From Deltaproteobacteria bacterium (GTDB lineage Bacteria > Myxococcota_A > UBA796 > CAJQPC01): DNA of 64,000 bases. Location: NCBI GenBank assembly GCA_016717595.1, contig JADKFE010000018.1, forward strand, positions 62,001 through 126,000. Reading direction: 5' to 3'. A program made the translations under genes and the position numbers. The notes beneath the pieces were generated by a model. That model was not told the DNA's origin, made no database searches, and saw only the letters and a list, made by a program, of their open reading frames with translations. This document shows positions 54,351 through 62,184 of this stretch, piece after piece (position 1 is the first letter of the stretch; each line of letters opens with the position of its first letter).

Positions 54351-54839
54351 ATGCGACCCTCCTCACCGCGCTGCATTCTCCCCGTCCTGTGTGTGGTCAT
54401 GGCGGCCTGTGAGCCGCCGCCGTACACCCCCACAGAGACGCCGGCCTCCTCGACGCCCACCATCGAGATCATCTTCCCTGATCCGGCGCTGGGCCCGTAC
54501 TGCAACGAGTTTATGATGGTCGTCGACATCGACAACCACATCTTGAACCCGGGCTTTTATGAGGAGGAGCTAGAGCCCGTCGAAGGCGAGGGCCACTGGC
54601 ACCTCGTCTACCCCGCGGGGAACGTCGACGCGCTGGGCATGCCGTACGCCTGGGTGACCGGAGAGCTGGTGCCGGGCCGTTACCCCTTCACGGCGCAGCT
54701 CGTCGAGAACAACCACACGCCGCTTCTGGGCGCCCAGGTGGACGTGGTCGAGCTGGACATCGACGGCGACGACCCAGACTGCATCGGCGGCGCGGGGACG
54801 AACCCCGGCTACGACGACACCGGCGATTCTGGCGCCTGA
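54351..54839 (+). CDS. Small lipoprotein, possibly from a leaderless mRNA
   Basis: 162 residues from the ATG at 54351. The signal peptide ends in the lipobox VMAAC followed by a Pro/Thr/Ser linker. The mature part has the single beta-rich block FMMVVDIDNHILNPGFYEEE and HWHLVYPAGNVDALGMPYAW, ending in an Asp/Gly tail. His and Trp cluster in EGHWHLVY, a possible metal site. The start lies 7 nt after TATACT (54338-54343) with no ribosome site at normal spacing, so the mRNA may begin at the ATG. It is 24 bp upstream of the kinase gene and probably cotranscribed. Confidence 0.75.
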   Translation: MRPSSPRCILPVLCVVMAACEPPPYTPTETPASSTPTIEIIFPDPALGPYCNEFMMVVDIDNHILNPGFYEEELEPVEGEGHWHLVYPAGNVDALGMPYAWVTGELVPGRYPFTAQLVENNHTPLLGAQVDVVELDIDGDDPDCIGGAGTNPGYDDTGDSGA

Positions 54840-54863
54840 GCCAGCAGCAGGAGAGCACCCTCG

Positions 54864-56678
54864 ATGGCCGTCGCCCGCCGATTTCACCTCGCCCGAGAGC
54901 TGGGCGTTGGCTCGTTCGGCGCGGTTTACCTCGCCGAGATGGAGTCCGCGGGTGGGTTTCGGCGAAAGGTGGCGCTCAAGCTCCTTCGGCCTGAGCTCGA
55001 CCAGGTCTCCGACGCCAGCCGCCGCCTCAGAGACGAGGCGCGGCTCCTCGGGCGTTTGCGCCACCGCCACATCGTGCAGGTGGACGATCTCATCCGCGTG
55101 AACGGCCGCTGGGCCGTGGTGATGGAGTATGTCCCGGGCTTTGACCTAGAGCAGCTCCTCTTGGGTCTCAAGGCCATCGACGCGCCATTTCCGCCCTTGG
55201 CCGCGGTGCAGGTCACCCGCGCCGTCGCCTTGGCCTTGGACGCGGCCTACACCGGTCGGGCTGGGGGAGAAGAGCCGCTGCGGGTGGTTCACCGCGACAT
55301 CAAGCCCTCCAACGTGCGCCTCACTGAAGAGGGTGAGGTCAAGGTGCTCGACTTCGGCATCGCCCGGGCCGACTTCCAGGGCCGCGAGGCGAAGACGGAG
55401 CAGGTGCGCTATGGCTCGGTGGCTTACATGTCGCCGGAGCGCCTGCTCGGTGAGGAGGAGCTGCCCGGCGGCGACATCTACGGCGTCGGCTGCGTGCTCT
55501 ACGAGCTGATCGTCGGCGCGCCCTTGGGCCGCTGTGAGCTCGCCCCCGATCGCCAAGCCAAGCAGCTTGACCGGGCCGAGGCCAGCCTGCGGGAGGCCAT
55601 GGCCGCCCGAGAGGTGCCCGAGCGGGAGACGGACGAGCTGTGCAAGACGCTCCGCGCCATGCTCGCGTATGAGGTTGGGGACCGCCCCACCGCGATGCAG
55701 CTCGGCCAGGGCCTCCATGATCTTGGCCGGCGTCTGCCCGGCGACGACCTGCAGGGCTTCTGCCTGCGGGTGTTCAGTGAGATCGGCGCCCACTCGAAGG
55801 TCGAGGAGCGCACCATCTCCGGCAGCCTCGTCGAGCAGGTCGATCCCGACGCCGATCCGCGCCCGCCCTCGGTCGCCTCCGACTCCACCCAGCTCCTCTC
55901 GGCGTTCATCGGGGTCGGCCCCGAGGGCTCGACGGCGATCAACGAGCCGCTGAACGGCTTTGAGTCGTTGCCGGTGACGACGCTGCCCACCACCACCAGC
56001 CCCACCCTGGCGCCGCTGGACCCCCAGTGGGACGACGAGCCCGCGGCGCCCCCCGCGCCGCCGCCTACAGCCACCGTCGAGCTCGCGCCGATGGCGCCCG
56101 AGCGTCCCCACGGCCTGCTCATCGGCGTCGTGTTGGGCGTCTCCGCCGTGGTCTTGCTCGCGGGGCTGCTGCTTGGGCCGAGGCTGCTCGCCCCCAACAC
56201 CGTTGCGTCGCCGCCGCCGCCGACCCCGACGGACGTGGTGGCCACGCCGCCCGTCGTCGCGGTACCACCGGCTCCCCCGACCGCCCCCGTCGAGGCGCCC
56301 GCGGTCGTCGACGCGGCGCCCACGGCGCCCGAGGGGACGCCGCCTTCGGCCAGCACGTCGAGCCAGGGGCGCACCGTCCGGCCCACGCCGCAGACGACGA
56401 CGGCCCCGCCGCCGGAGACCAACACCACGGTCGTCCCTGAGGACACGAAGCGGATCCGCTCAGCGAAGTTCACCGTCGCCGAGGCCAGCAACGTCGAGGC
56501 CCGGTGCGGCGACCGCAGCGCCTCGGGCACGAGCTCCGCCTTGGTGCGTGACCTGCCCGTCGGGATGTGTGAGGTCAGCGCGACGGTCAACGGCCAGCGC
56601 CTCAGCACCTCGGTGAAGATTGACCTGCCCCGGGGCGTGACCTGCGCCGTCGAAGGAGGCGCCCTCGTATGTCGCTGA
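54864..56678 (+). CDS. Hanks-type serine/threonine protein kinase with periplasmic PEGA-like domain
   Basis: 604 residues. The kinase domain covers about residues 5-290: Gly loop ELGVGSFGAVYLAE, Lys39 in VALKLL, catalytic loop VVHRDIKPSNV (Asp145), DFG at Asp163, and VAYMSPERL in the activation segment. A Thr/Pro-rich linker leads to one membrane helix at about residues 416-440 (LLIGVVLGVSAVVLLAGLLL), then a second Pro/Ala/Thr-rich linker and a C-terminal 75-residue domain with two Cys pairs (VEARCGDRSASG; PVGMCEVSATVNG; GVTCAVEGG) resembling PEGA. It probably senses an extracytoplasmic cue and phosphorylates cytoplasmic targets. It overlaps the next gene by 10 nt. Confidence 0.92.
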   Translation: MAVARRFHLARELGVGSFGAVYLAEMESAGGFRRKVALKLLRPELDQVSDASRRLRDEARLLGRLRHRHIVQVDDLIRVNGRWAVVMEYVPGFDLEQLLLGLKAIDAPFPPLAAVQVTRAVALALDAAYTGRAGGEEPLRVVHRDIKPSNVRLTEEGEVKVLDFGIARADFQGREAKTEQVRYGSVAYMSPERLLGEEELPGGDIYGVGCVLYELIVGAPLGRCELAPDRQAKQLDRAEASLREAMAAREVPERETDELCKTLRAMLAYEVGDRPTAMQLGQGLHDLGRRLPGDDLQGFCLRVFSEIGAHSKVEERTISGSLVEQVDPDADPRPPSVASDSTQLLSAFIGVGPEGSTAINEPLNGFESLPVTTLPTTTSPTLAPLDPQWDDEPAAPPAPPPTATVELAPMAPERPHGLLIGVVLGVSAVVLLAGLLLGPRLLAPNTVASPPPPTPTDVVATPPVVAVPPAPPTAPVEAPAVVDAAPTAPEGTPPSASTSSQGRTVRPTPQTTTAPPPETNTTVVPEDTKRIRSAKFTVAEASNVEARCGDRSASGTSSALVRDLPVGMCEVSATVNGQRLSTSVKIDLPRGVTCAVEGGALVCR

Positions 56679-58093
56679 TCCCCCTGCTGTTTGTGTGTGT
56701 GGCCCAGGCCGCAGAGGAGGGCGCGCTCCTGTGGCTCGACAAAGAGCCCGACCCGCGCGTTCACCCCGAGCTGCGCCCCCTCTCGGCGTCGTCCGTCGCG
56801 CCAAACCAAGAGTGGGGGCCCGCCGACCAAGCCGCCATCTACCAGCTCAGCGCCGAGCTCACCGCCCTGCGCCCGCTCTTGGACGAGTTCGACGGCGAGC
56901 TGCAGATCATGAGCCGCCTCGACGCGGTGATCAACGATCTCCCCGCCCTTCAGACGCCTGCCCACCGGGAGCTGCTCGTCGAGGCCCTCGCGTTGCAGGG
57001 CCTCGCGGTGTACCGCTACTTCCAGGACGGCTTAGCGACCGACCCCGCCGCGGCGCCGTACCGCGTGGAGGTCGGCGGCCAGGTCATGGTGAAGGCGTGG
57101 GTAGACGCCGTGGCGTTAGACGCCGACCACATCCCGCTTGAGCTGGTCGACCCCGGCGCGGTCACCACCTTCGACGCGGCCCGGGCGACGCTCCTCGGCG
57201 CCCAGCGCGCGGCGGTGAAGGTGAACGACGCCCCCGAGGGGCTCATGCTCATCGTCGATGGCGCCGAGCCCGTCTCCGCGGCGCGGCCGGTCTACGTTGC
57301 GCCGGGGCAGCACTACGCCTTGGCCGTGATGGACGGCGTCGTCGTCGGTCGGGCCCGCGCTCGTATCGAGCCTGGGGAGAGCCTCTCGATGGCGCTTCCG
57401 TTGATGACCTCGGAGCTCACCTCCCTCGCGCTCACCTTGGCCGAGGGCCCCGAGGGCCTCGCGCTCTCTCCTCGGCTCGCGGACACCTTGGCCCTGGCGC
57501 CTCAGCCGCTCTACCTCGCGGCGACGGGTGAGGACGGGCTCTACCTCTACAGCCTCCAAGGCGCCGCCGTCGCCCTCTATGAGCGCCCGGCGCCGCCCGC
57601 CAAAGGCCAGCGGCTCTCGTTGACCGTCGCCTTGGGCGGCGGCTGGGTGTACGACGGCGAGTACTTTCTGCAGAACGTCGACGACGGCGCGCCCTACACC
57701 CAGGCCACGGTGAACCACGGCGCGGCCTTCGCCAGCGTCGGCGCCCGCACGGGCTCACGCTGGTGGTCGGCCTCGGCGGGGGTCGATCTCGCGCTGCCCT
57801 TCGGGGACTACACCACGGTGGTCAGCGGGGATCGGACGATGCGCCTTCGCGCCCAGCCCTACGTCGCCGCCGGTCTGCCTTGGGTGCAGGCGAGCGTGGG
57901 CTGGTTCACGCCGTACCACATCTCGTTTGGCCTGCGGGGTCGGCTGCCGGTGACGGACCACCTGGCGCTGAGCGGCGGCGCCATCGCCGCCCGGGGCTTC
58001 GCGTTGGCGCGGGACGACGGCGCCCCCGACTTTCAGGCCGCGCCCGCCGGGGCCGCCTGGATCGGCGTTGAAGGGAGACTTCGTGTGAGATGA
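56669..58093 (+). CDS. Outer-membrane-like protein with PEGA-like domain
   Basis: 474 residues, starting inside the end of the kinase gene. A signal peptide (LIPLLFVCVAQAA) opens the protein. Residues about 45-150 are helical (AELTALRPLLDEFDGELQIM). Residues about 175-250 contain a PEGA-like stretch (AVKVNDAPEGLMLIVDGAEP, ARIEPGESLSMALP). The last 165 residues have the alternating aromatic/small pattern of an outer-membrane beta-barrel (SLTVALGGGWVYDGEYFLQN; AGLPWVQASVGWFTPYHISF) and end RLRVR rather than in an aromatic residue. Close coupling to the kinase suggests that the two act in one envelope-sensing pathway. Confidence 0.75.
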   Translation: MSLIPLLFVCVAQAAEEGALLWLDKEPDPRVHPELRPLSASSVAPNQEWGPADQAAIYQLSAELTALRPLLDEFDGELQIMSRLDAVINDLPALQTPAHRELLVEALALQGLAVYRYFQDGLATDPAAAPYRVEVGGQVMVKAWVDAVALDADHIPLELVDPGAVTTFDAARATLLGAQRAAVKVNDAPEGLMLIVDGAEPVSAARPVYVAPGQHYALAVMDGVVVGRARARIEPGESLSMALPLMTSELTSLALTLAEGPEGLALSPRLADTLALAPQPLYLAATGEDGLYLYSLQGAAVALYERPAPPAKGQRLSLTVALGGGWVYDGEYFLQNVDDGAPYTQATVNHGAAFASVGARTGSRWWSASAGVDLALPFGDYTTVVSGDRTMRLRAQPYVAAGLPWVQASVGWFTPYHISFGLRGRLPVTDHLALSGGAIAARGFALARDDGAPDFQAAPAGAAWIGVEGRLRVR

Positions 58094-58128
58094 GGCGGAC
58101 GGGGGGCAACTTGCGGTAAAGTGGTCGC

Positions 58129-60129
58129 ATGCAGATCAAGACGAGCTCGCATCTCTTCCCCTTCTCTCTCCTCTTCCTGCTCGTGGTGGCCCCCGGCTGC
58201 GGCGACAAAGACGCCTCCGCCGACGACAGCGGGCGTCCGACGTTGGACGCCGACGGGGACGGGGTGCTCGCCGCGGCGGACTGCGACGACGACGACCCCG
58301 ACGTGAAGCCCGGCTGGCGTGAGGTCTGCGACGGCAAAGACAACAACTGCGACGGCGTGGTGGACGAGGGCGTCGATCTCGCGCTCTTCTCCGACGGCGA
58401 CGGCGACGGCTTCGGCGCTCCGGGCGTCGCCGAGCGGGCCTGTGAGCTGCGGGCGGGCTTTACGGAGATCGCGGGAGACTGTGATGACTCCGACGCGGCG
58501 GTGAACCCCGACGCCGACGACGGCTGTGACGGCCAAGACAACAACTGCGACGGCCTCGTGGACGAGGCTGGATCCTCGTCTTGGTACCTCGACGGCGACG
58601 GCGACGGCTATGGCGGCGAGACCGTCATCGAGTCTTGCGACGCGCCCTCGGGGTACGTCGGCGCCTCCGGGGACTGCGATGACGGCGCGTCGAAGGTGAG
58701 CCCGGCGGCCCGTGAGGTGTGCGACGACGGCGTCGACAACGACTGCGACGGCGGCGCGACGGAGTGCCGCTACACCGGCTACAGCAGCGACGCCCCGGTG
58801 CACATCTACTCCGGCGCGTCGACCACAGAGACCGGCGGGAGCGTCGGCTTCGGCCAGTCCATCGTGCGGCTAGAGCGCTCGGGCCAAGGAGATCTCCTCG
58901 TCATCGGCGCGGCGTACGCCAGCGACTACACCAACTATGGCGGCGTGGCATACGCCTTGACCGGGACGCTCAACGACGGCGACAAGGCGAAGAACAGCGC
59001 GGAGTTTCAGGTCTATGGCGACAAGGACTACGCCTATGTAGGCGAGCGCCTCGGCCGTGTGCGAGACCTCGACGGCGACGGCGCCGAGGAGCTCCTCGTC
59101 AGCCTCAACTGGCCCGTTGAGGACGGCACCTTTGGCGCCGTGGCCGTGATGAGCGGCGCGTTCGCCGGCACGACCCCGGTCACCTCGTGCTCGCTCCTGC
59201 TCTACTCCGACGACGACCCCAGCGGCACGTCGTACTCGCCCAACCAGACCCTCGATGGCGTCGGGGACCACGACGCCGACGGCGTCGCCGACCTGGTCAT
59301 GGGCGACCCCAACTTTACCAACACCACCGGCATCACCACGGGCAAGGTGTGGGTGATCCCGGCGAACCATGTGGGCAGCTACCGCCTGCATGAGGTCGCC
59401 GTCGCCACCATCGCCGCCAAGTCCAGTCAAGGTCTCGGCTCTGACGCGGTGTGGGTCGGGGACACCAACGGCGACGGTTTTGACGAGCTGCTCGTCGGCG
59501 CGCCCCAGTTCTCCAGCGGCGGCAAGACCAACCGCGGGGCGCTCCTGCTGTTTGAGGGGCCGCTCTCCGGCGAGCGCAGCCCCGAGGACGTCGATCAGGT
59601 GATCTTCGGCGACGACACCGAGGAGTACCTCGGCTACCGCGTCGAGCGGGTGGGAGACTACAACAACGACGGCTACGCCGACGTCATGGCGACGGCGCCT
59701 GGGGACTCGACCGGGGCCAGCCAGAGCGGCACCGTCGGGCTCTGGCTCTCTCCGGTCGCCGGAGAGACGCTGAGCAGCGCCGATGTGCTGGTCGCGGGCA
59801 CTGTGAAGGGGAGCTACGCCTTCCAGACCAGCCTGGAGAGCGGAGACAGCGACGGCGACGGCTACAAAGACCTGCTCGTCGGCGACCCCAACCTCAGCGG
59901 CGCGGGGCTCTCCAACAACGGCGCCGTGGGCCTGCTGTATGGGCCGGCCACGGGCAGCTTCACCATCCCTTCGCTCTCGGCGCGATTTATCGGAAATGAC
60001 GACTACGAGTCCGTCGGCTACTACGCCACCTTCGTGGACCTCGACGGCGACGGCGTCGATGAGATCGCCCTCACCGATCCTGACGGCGGCCTGGAGTCGG
60101 TGGGGATCTTCCCCAGCTTGGGCTTGTGA
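58129..60129 (+). CDS. Lipoprotein with MopE-type repeats and FG-GAP propeller, tandem copy 1
   Basis: 666 residues from the ATG at 58129; the lipobox is APGC, followed by GDKDASADD. Three MopE units lie at about residues 40-220 (CDGKDNNCDGVVDEGVD; CDGQDNNCDGLVDEAG; CDDGVDNDCDGGATEC). Then about seven FG-GAP blades follow (RVRDLDGDGAEELLVSL, GDHDADGVADLVMGDP, GDTNGDGFDELLVGAP, GDYNNDGYADVMATAPGD), making a full propeller. It is paralogous over its length to the next gene. The ATG lies 6 nt after TAAAGT and no ribosome site is seen. The likely role is extracellular calcium/metal-dependent binding. Confidence 0.85.
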   Translation: MQIKTSSHLFPFSLLFLLVVAPGCGDKDASADDSGRPTLDADGDGVLAAADCDDDDPDVKPGWREVCDGKDNNCDGVVDEGVDLALFSDGDGDGFGAPGVAERACELRAGFTEIAGDCDDSDAAVNPDADDGCDGQDNNCDGLVDEAGSSSWYLDGDGDGYGGETVIESCDAPSGYVGASGDCDDGASKVSPAAREVCDDGVDNDCDGGATECRYTGYSSDAPVHIYSGASTTETGGSVGFGQSIVRLERSGQGDLLVIGAAYASDYTNYGGVAYALTGTLNDGDKAKNSAEFQVYGDKDYAYVGERLGRVRDLDGDGAEELLVSLNWPVEDGTFGAVAVMSGAFAGTTPVTSCSLLLYSDDDPSGTSYSPNQTLDGVGDHDADGVADLVMGDPNFTNTTGITTGKVWVIPANHVGSYRLHEVAVATIAAKSSQGLGSDAVWVGDTNGDGFDELLVGAPQFSSGGKTNRGALLLFEGPLSGERSPEDVDQVIFGDDTEEYLGYRVERVGDYNNDGYADVMATAPGDSTGASQSGTVGLWLSPVAGETLSSADVLVAGTVKGSYAFQTSLESGDSDGDGYKDLLVGDPNLSGAGLSNNGAVGLLYGPATGSFTIPSLSARFIGNDDYESVGYYATFVDLDGDGVDEIALTDPDGGLESVGIFPSLGL

Positions 60130-60198
60130 GGGGGCGACGCGCTCTCCGTTCTCGGGATCATGAGCAAATTTGAGCCCCTATTGGGGTATCGTGCTGCC

Positions 60199-62184
60199 AT
60201 GACCACACCCAAGACCGTCTTCACCCTTGCCCTCACGCTGACCTTCGCCCTGTTTGCCCCCGCCTGCGGCGACAAAGACGGCGCCCTGGACGACAGCGAG
60301 TGCGCGAACGTCGACGCGGACGGCGACGGCGTGCTCGCCTGCGCGGACTGCGACGACGACGACCCCAACGTGAAGCCCGGCTGGCCCGAGGTCTGCGACA
60401 CCAAAGACAACAACTGCGACGGCGCGGTGGATGAGGGCGTTGATCTTGCGCTCTACACCGACGCCGACGGCGACGGTTTTGGCGGCGCGGGCGTCACGGC
60501 GCGGGCCTGTGAGCCGCTCCCGGGGCTCGTGGAGCTCGCTGGGGACTGCGACGACGCCGACGCGGCGACGCACCCCGACGCCACGGACACCTGCGACGGC
60601 GCCGACAACAACTGCGACGGCCTCGTAGACGAAGGCGAGGGCACGACCTGGTATGTTGACGGCGACGGCGACGGAGTTGGCGGCGAGGACACCGTTGAGT
60701 CCTGCGAGCCGCCCTCAGGCTATGTCGCGACGCCCGGGGACTGCGACGACGGCGCCGCTGGGGTGAACCCCGAGGCCGCTGAGGTCTGCGCCGACCAGAT
60801 CGACAACGACTGCGACGGCGAGGCGACGGGGTGTCGGTACACCGGCGAGCAGAGCGATCCGCCGGTTCACCTCTACTCCGACAACCGCGGCGGCGCGGCC
60901 GCGTTCTTTGGCCAGAGCCTCGTCCGACTGTCGCGTGAGGGCCTGGGGGACCGGCTCGTGATCTCGGCGCCCGCGTCCAGCCGGTACGTCAGCTACGGCG
61001 GCGAGGTCTGGGCGATGGAGGGTGAGCTTCGAGACGGCGACGGCACGACGGACGTCGGCACCTTGGCGCTCTATGGCACGAACAAGAATGAGCAGATCGG
61101 CGCCTCGTTGGGGCGCGTCGGGGACGTGAACGGTGACGGCGTCGAAGAGCTGCTCATCCGGCTGGTCTACGGTGACGACCGTGAACAGGCGCTCGCCGTC
61201 GTCTTGGTGAACGGCGCGAAGACCGGCGTTCGCCCAATCACCGAGGGCAGCCTCCTCCTTCACGGCATCGGAGACCCCCTGGGGACCATCAGCGGTCTCG
61301 GCAACGGGATGGACGGGCTCGGTGACCATGACGCCGACGGCGTGGCCGACCTCATCCTGAGCGATGGCAACTACACCAACTCGGCGGGGCTCTACACAGG
61401 CAAGGTCTGGGTGACCCCGGCGAACCAAACAGGGGAGCAGGCGATCTATGACGTAGCGGTCGCCACCGTCGAGGGCGCCCCAAGCCAGCCCATCGGCGTG
61501 AGCGCGGAGTGGGTCGGCGACATCAACGGCGACGGCTTCGACGACGCCCTGATCGGCTCACCGAGCTTCACGGAGGACGGCGAAGCGCAGCGGGGCGCGG
61601 TCTTGCTCTTTGAGGGGCCGCTCGTGGGCAGCTACACCTCTGAGGACGCCGCGGTGACCCTCGTGGGCAATGACGCTGGGGACTACTTTGGTTACCGAGC
61701 CGGGCGCGTCGGCGACTACGACGGCGACGGCTACGATGACGTGCTGGCCGCCGCGCCGGGGGACAGCACCGCTGTCTCTGGGGGCGGCGCCGTGGGGATC
61801 TGGCTCAGCCCGATCACCGAGACCACCTTCTCCAGCGCGGACCTCTTGATCTACGGCACGACGAAGAACAACTCCTTCAAGCTCGCCTTAGAGGCCGGCG
61901 ACAACGACGGCGACGGGAACACCGACCTGCTCATCGGCGACCCGGCCGCGAGCAGCGCAAGACTCACCACCAACGGCGCCTTGGGCCTGCTGTACGGGCC
62001 GACCACGGGGAGCCTGTTGATCGACGATCTCTCGGCCCGGTTCGTTGGGGATGACGACGGCGAGGCCATCGGCAACTACGCCACCTTCGTAGACCTCGAC
62101 GGCGACGGCGCGGACGAGATCGCCTTCGCCGACCGCGACGGCGGCTTTGAGGCCGTGGCCGTCTTCCCTGGCTTGGGACTCTGA
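60199..62184 (+). CDS. Lipoprotein with MopE-type repeats and FG-GAP propeller, tandem copy 2
   Basis: 661 residues from the ATG at 60199; the lipobox is APAC, followed by GDKDGALDD. It has the same layout as the gene before it: three MopE units (CDTKDNNCDGAVDEGVD; CDGADNNCDGLVDEGEG; CADQIDNDCDGEATGC) and about seven FG-GAP blades ending YATFVDLDGDGADEIAFADR. Matching landmarks (PNVKPGW, CRYTG, GKVWVTPAN) in the same order show tandem duplication. The start lies 6 nt after TATCGT without a ribosome site. Its 3' end overlaps the convergent uvrA frame by 109 bp. Confidence 0.85.
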   Translation: MTTPKTVFTLALTLTFALFAPACGDKDGALDDSECANVDADGDGVLACADCDDDDPNVKPGWPEVCDTKDNNCDGAVDEGVDLALYTDADGDGFGGAGVTARACEPLPGLVELAGDCDDADAATHPDATDTCDGADNNCDGLVDEGEGTTWYVDGDGDGVGGEDTVESCEPPSGYVATPGDCDDGAAGVNPEAAEVCADQIDNDCDGEATGCRYTGEQSDPPVHLYSDNRGGAAAFFGQSLVRLSREGLGDRLVISAPASSRYVSYGGEVWAMEGELRDGDGTTDVGTLALYGTNKNEQIGASLGRVGDVNGDGVEELLIRLVYGDDREQALAVVLVNGAKTGVRPITEGSLLLHGIGDPLGTISGLGNGMDGLGDHDADGVADLILSDGNYTNSAGLYTGKVWVTPANQTGEQAIYDVAVATVEGAPSQPIGVSAEWVGDINGDGFDDALIGSPSFTEDGEAQRGAVLLFEGPLVGSYTSEDAAVTLVGNDAGDYFGYRAGRVGDYDGDGYDDVLAAAPGDSTAVSGGGAVGIWLSPITETTFSSADLLIYGTTKNNSFKLALEAGDNDGDGNTDLLIGDPAASSARLTTNGALGLLYGPTTGSLLIDDLSARFVGDDDGEAIGNYATFVDLDGDGADEIAFADRDGGFEAVAVFPGLGL

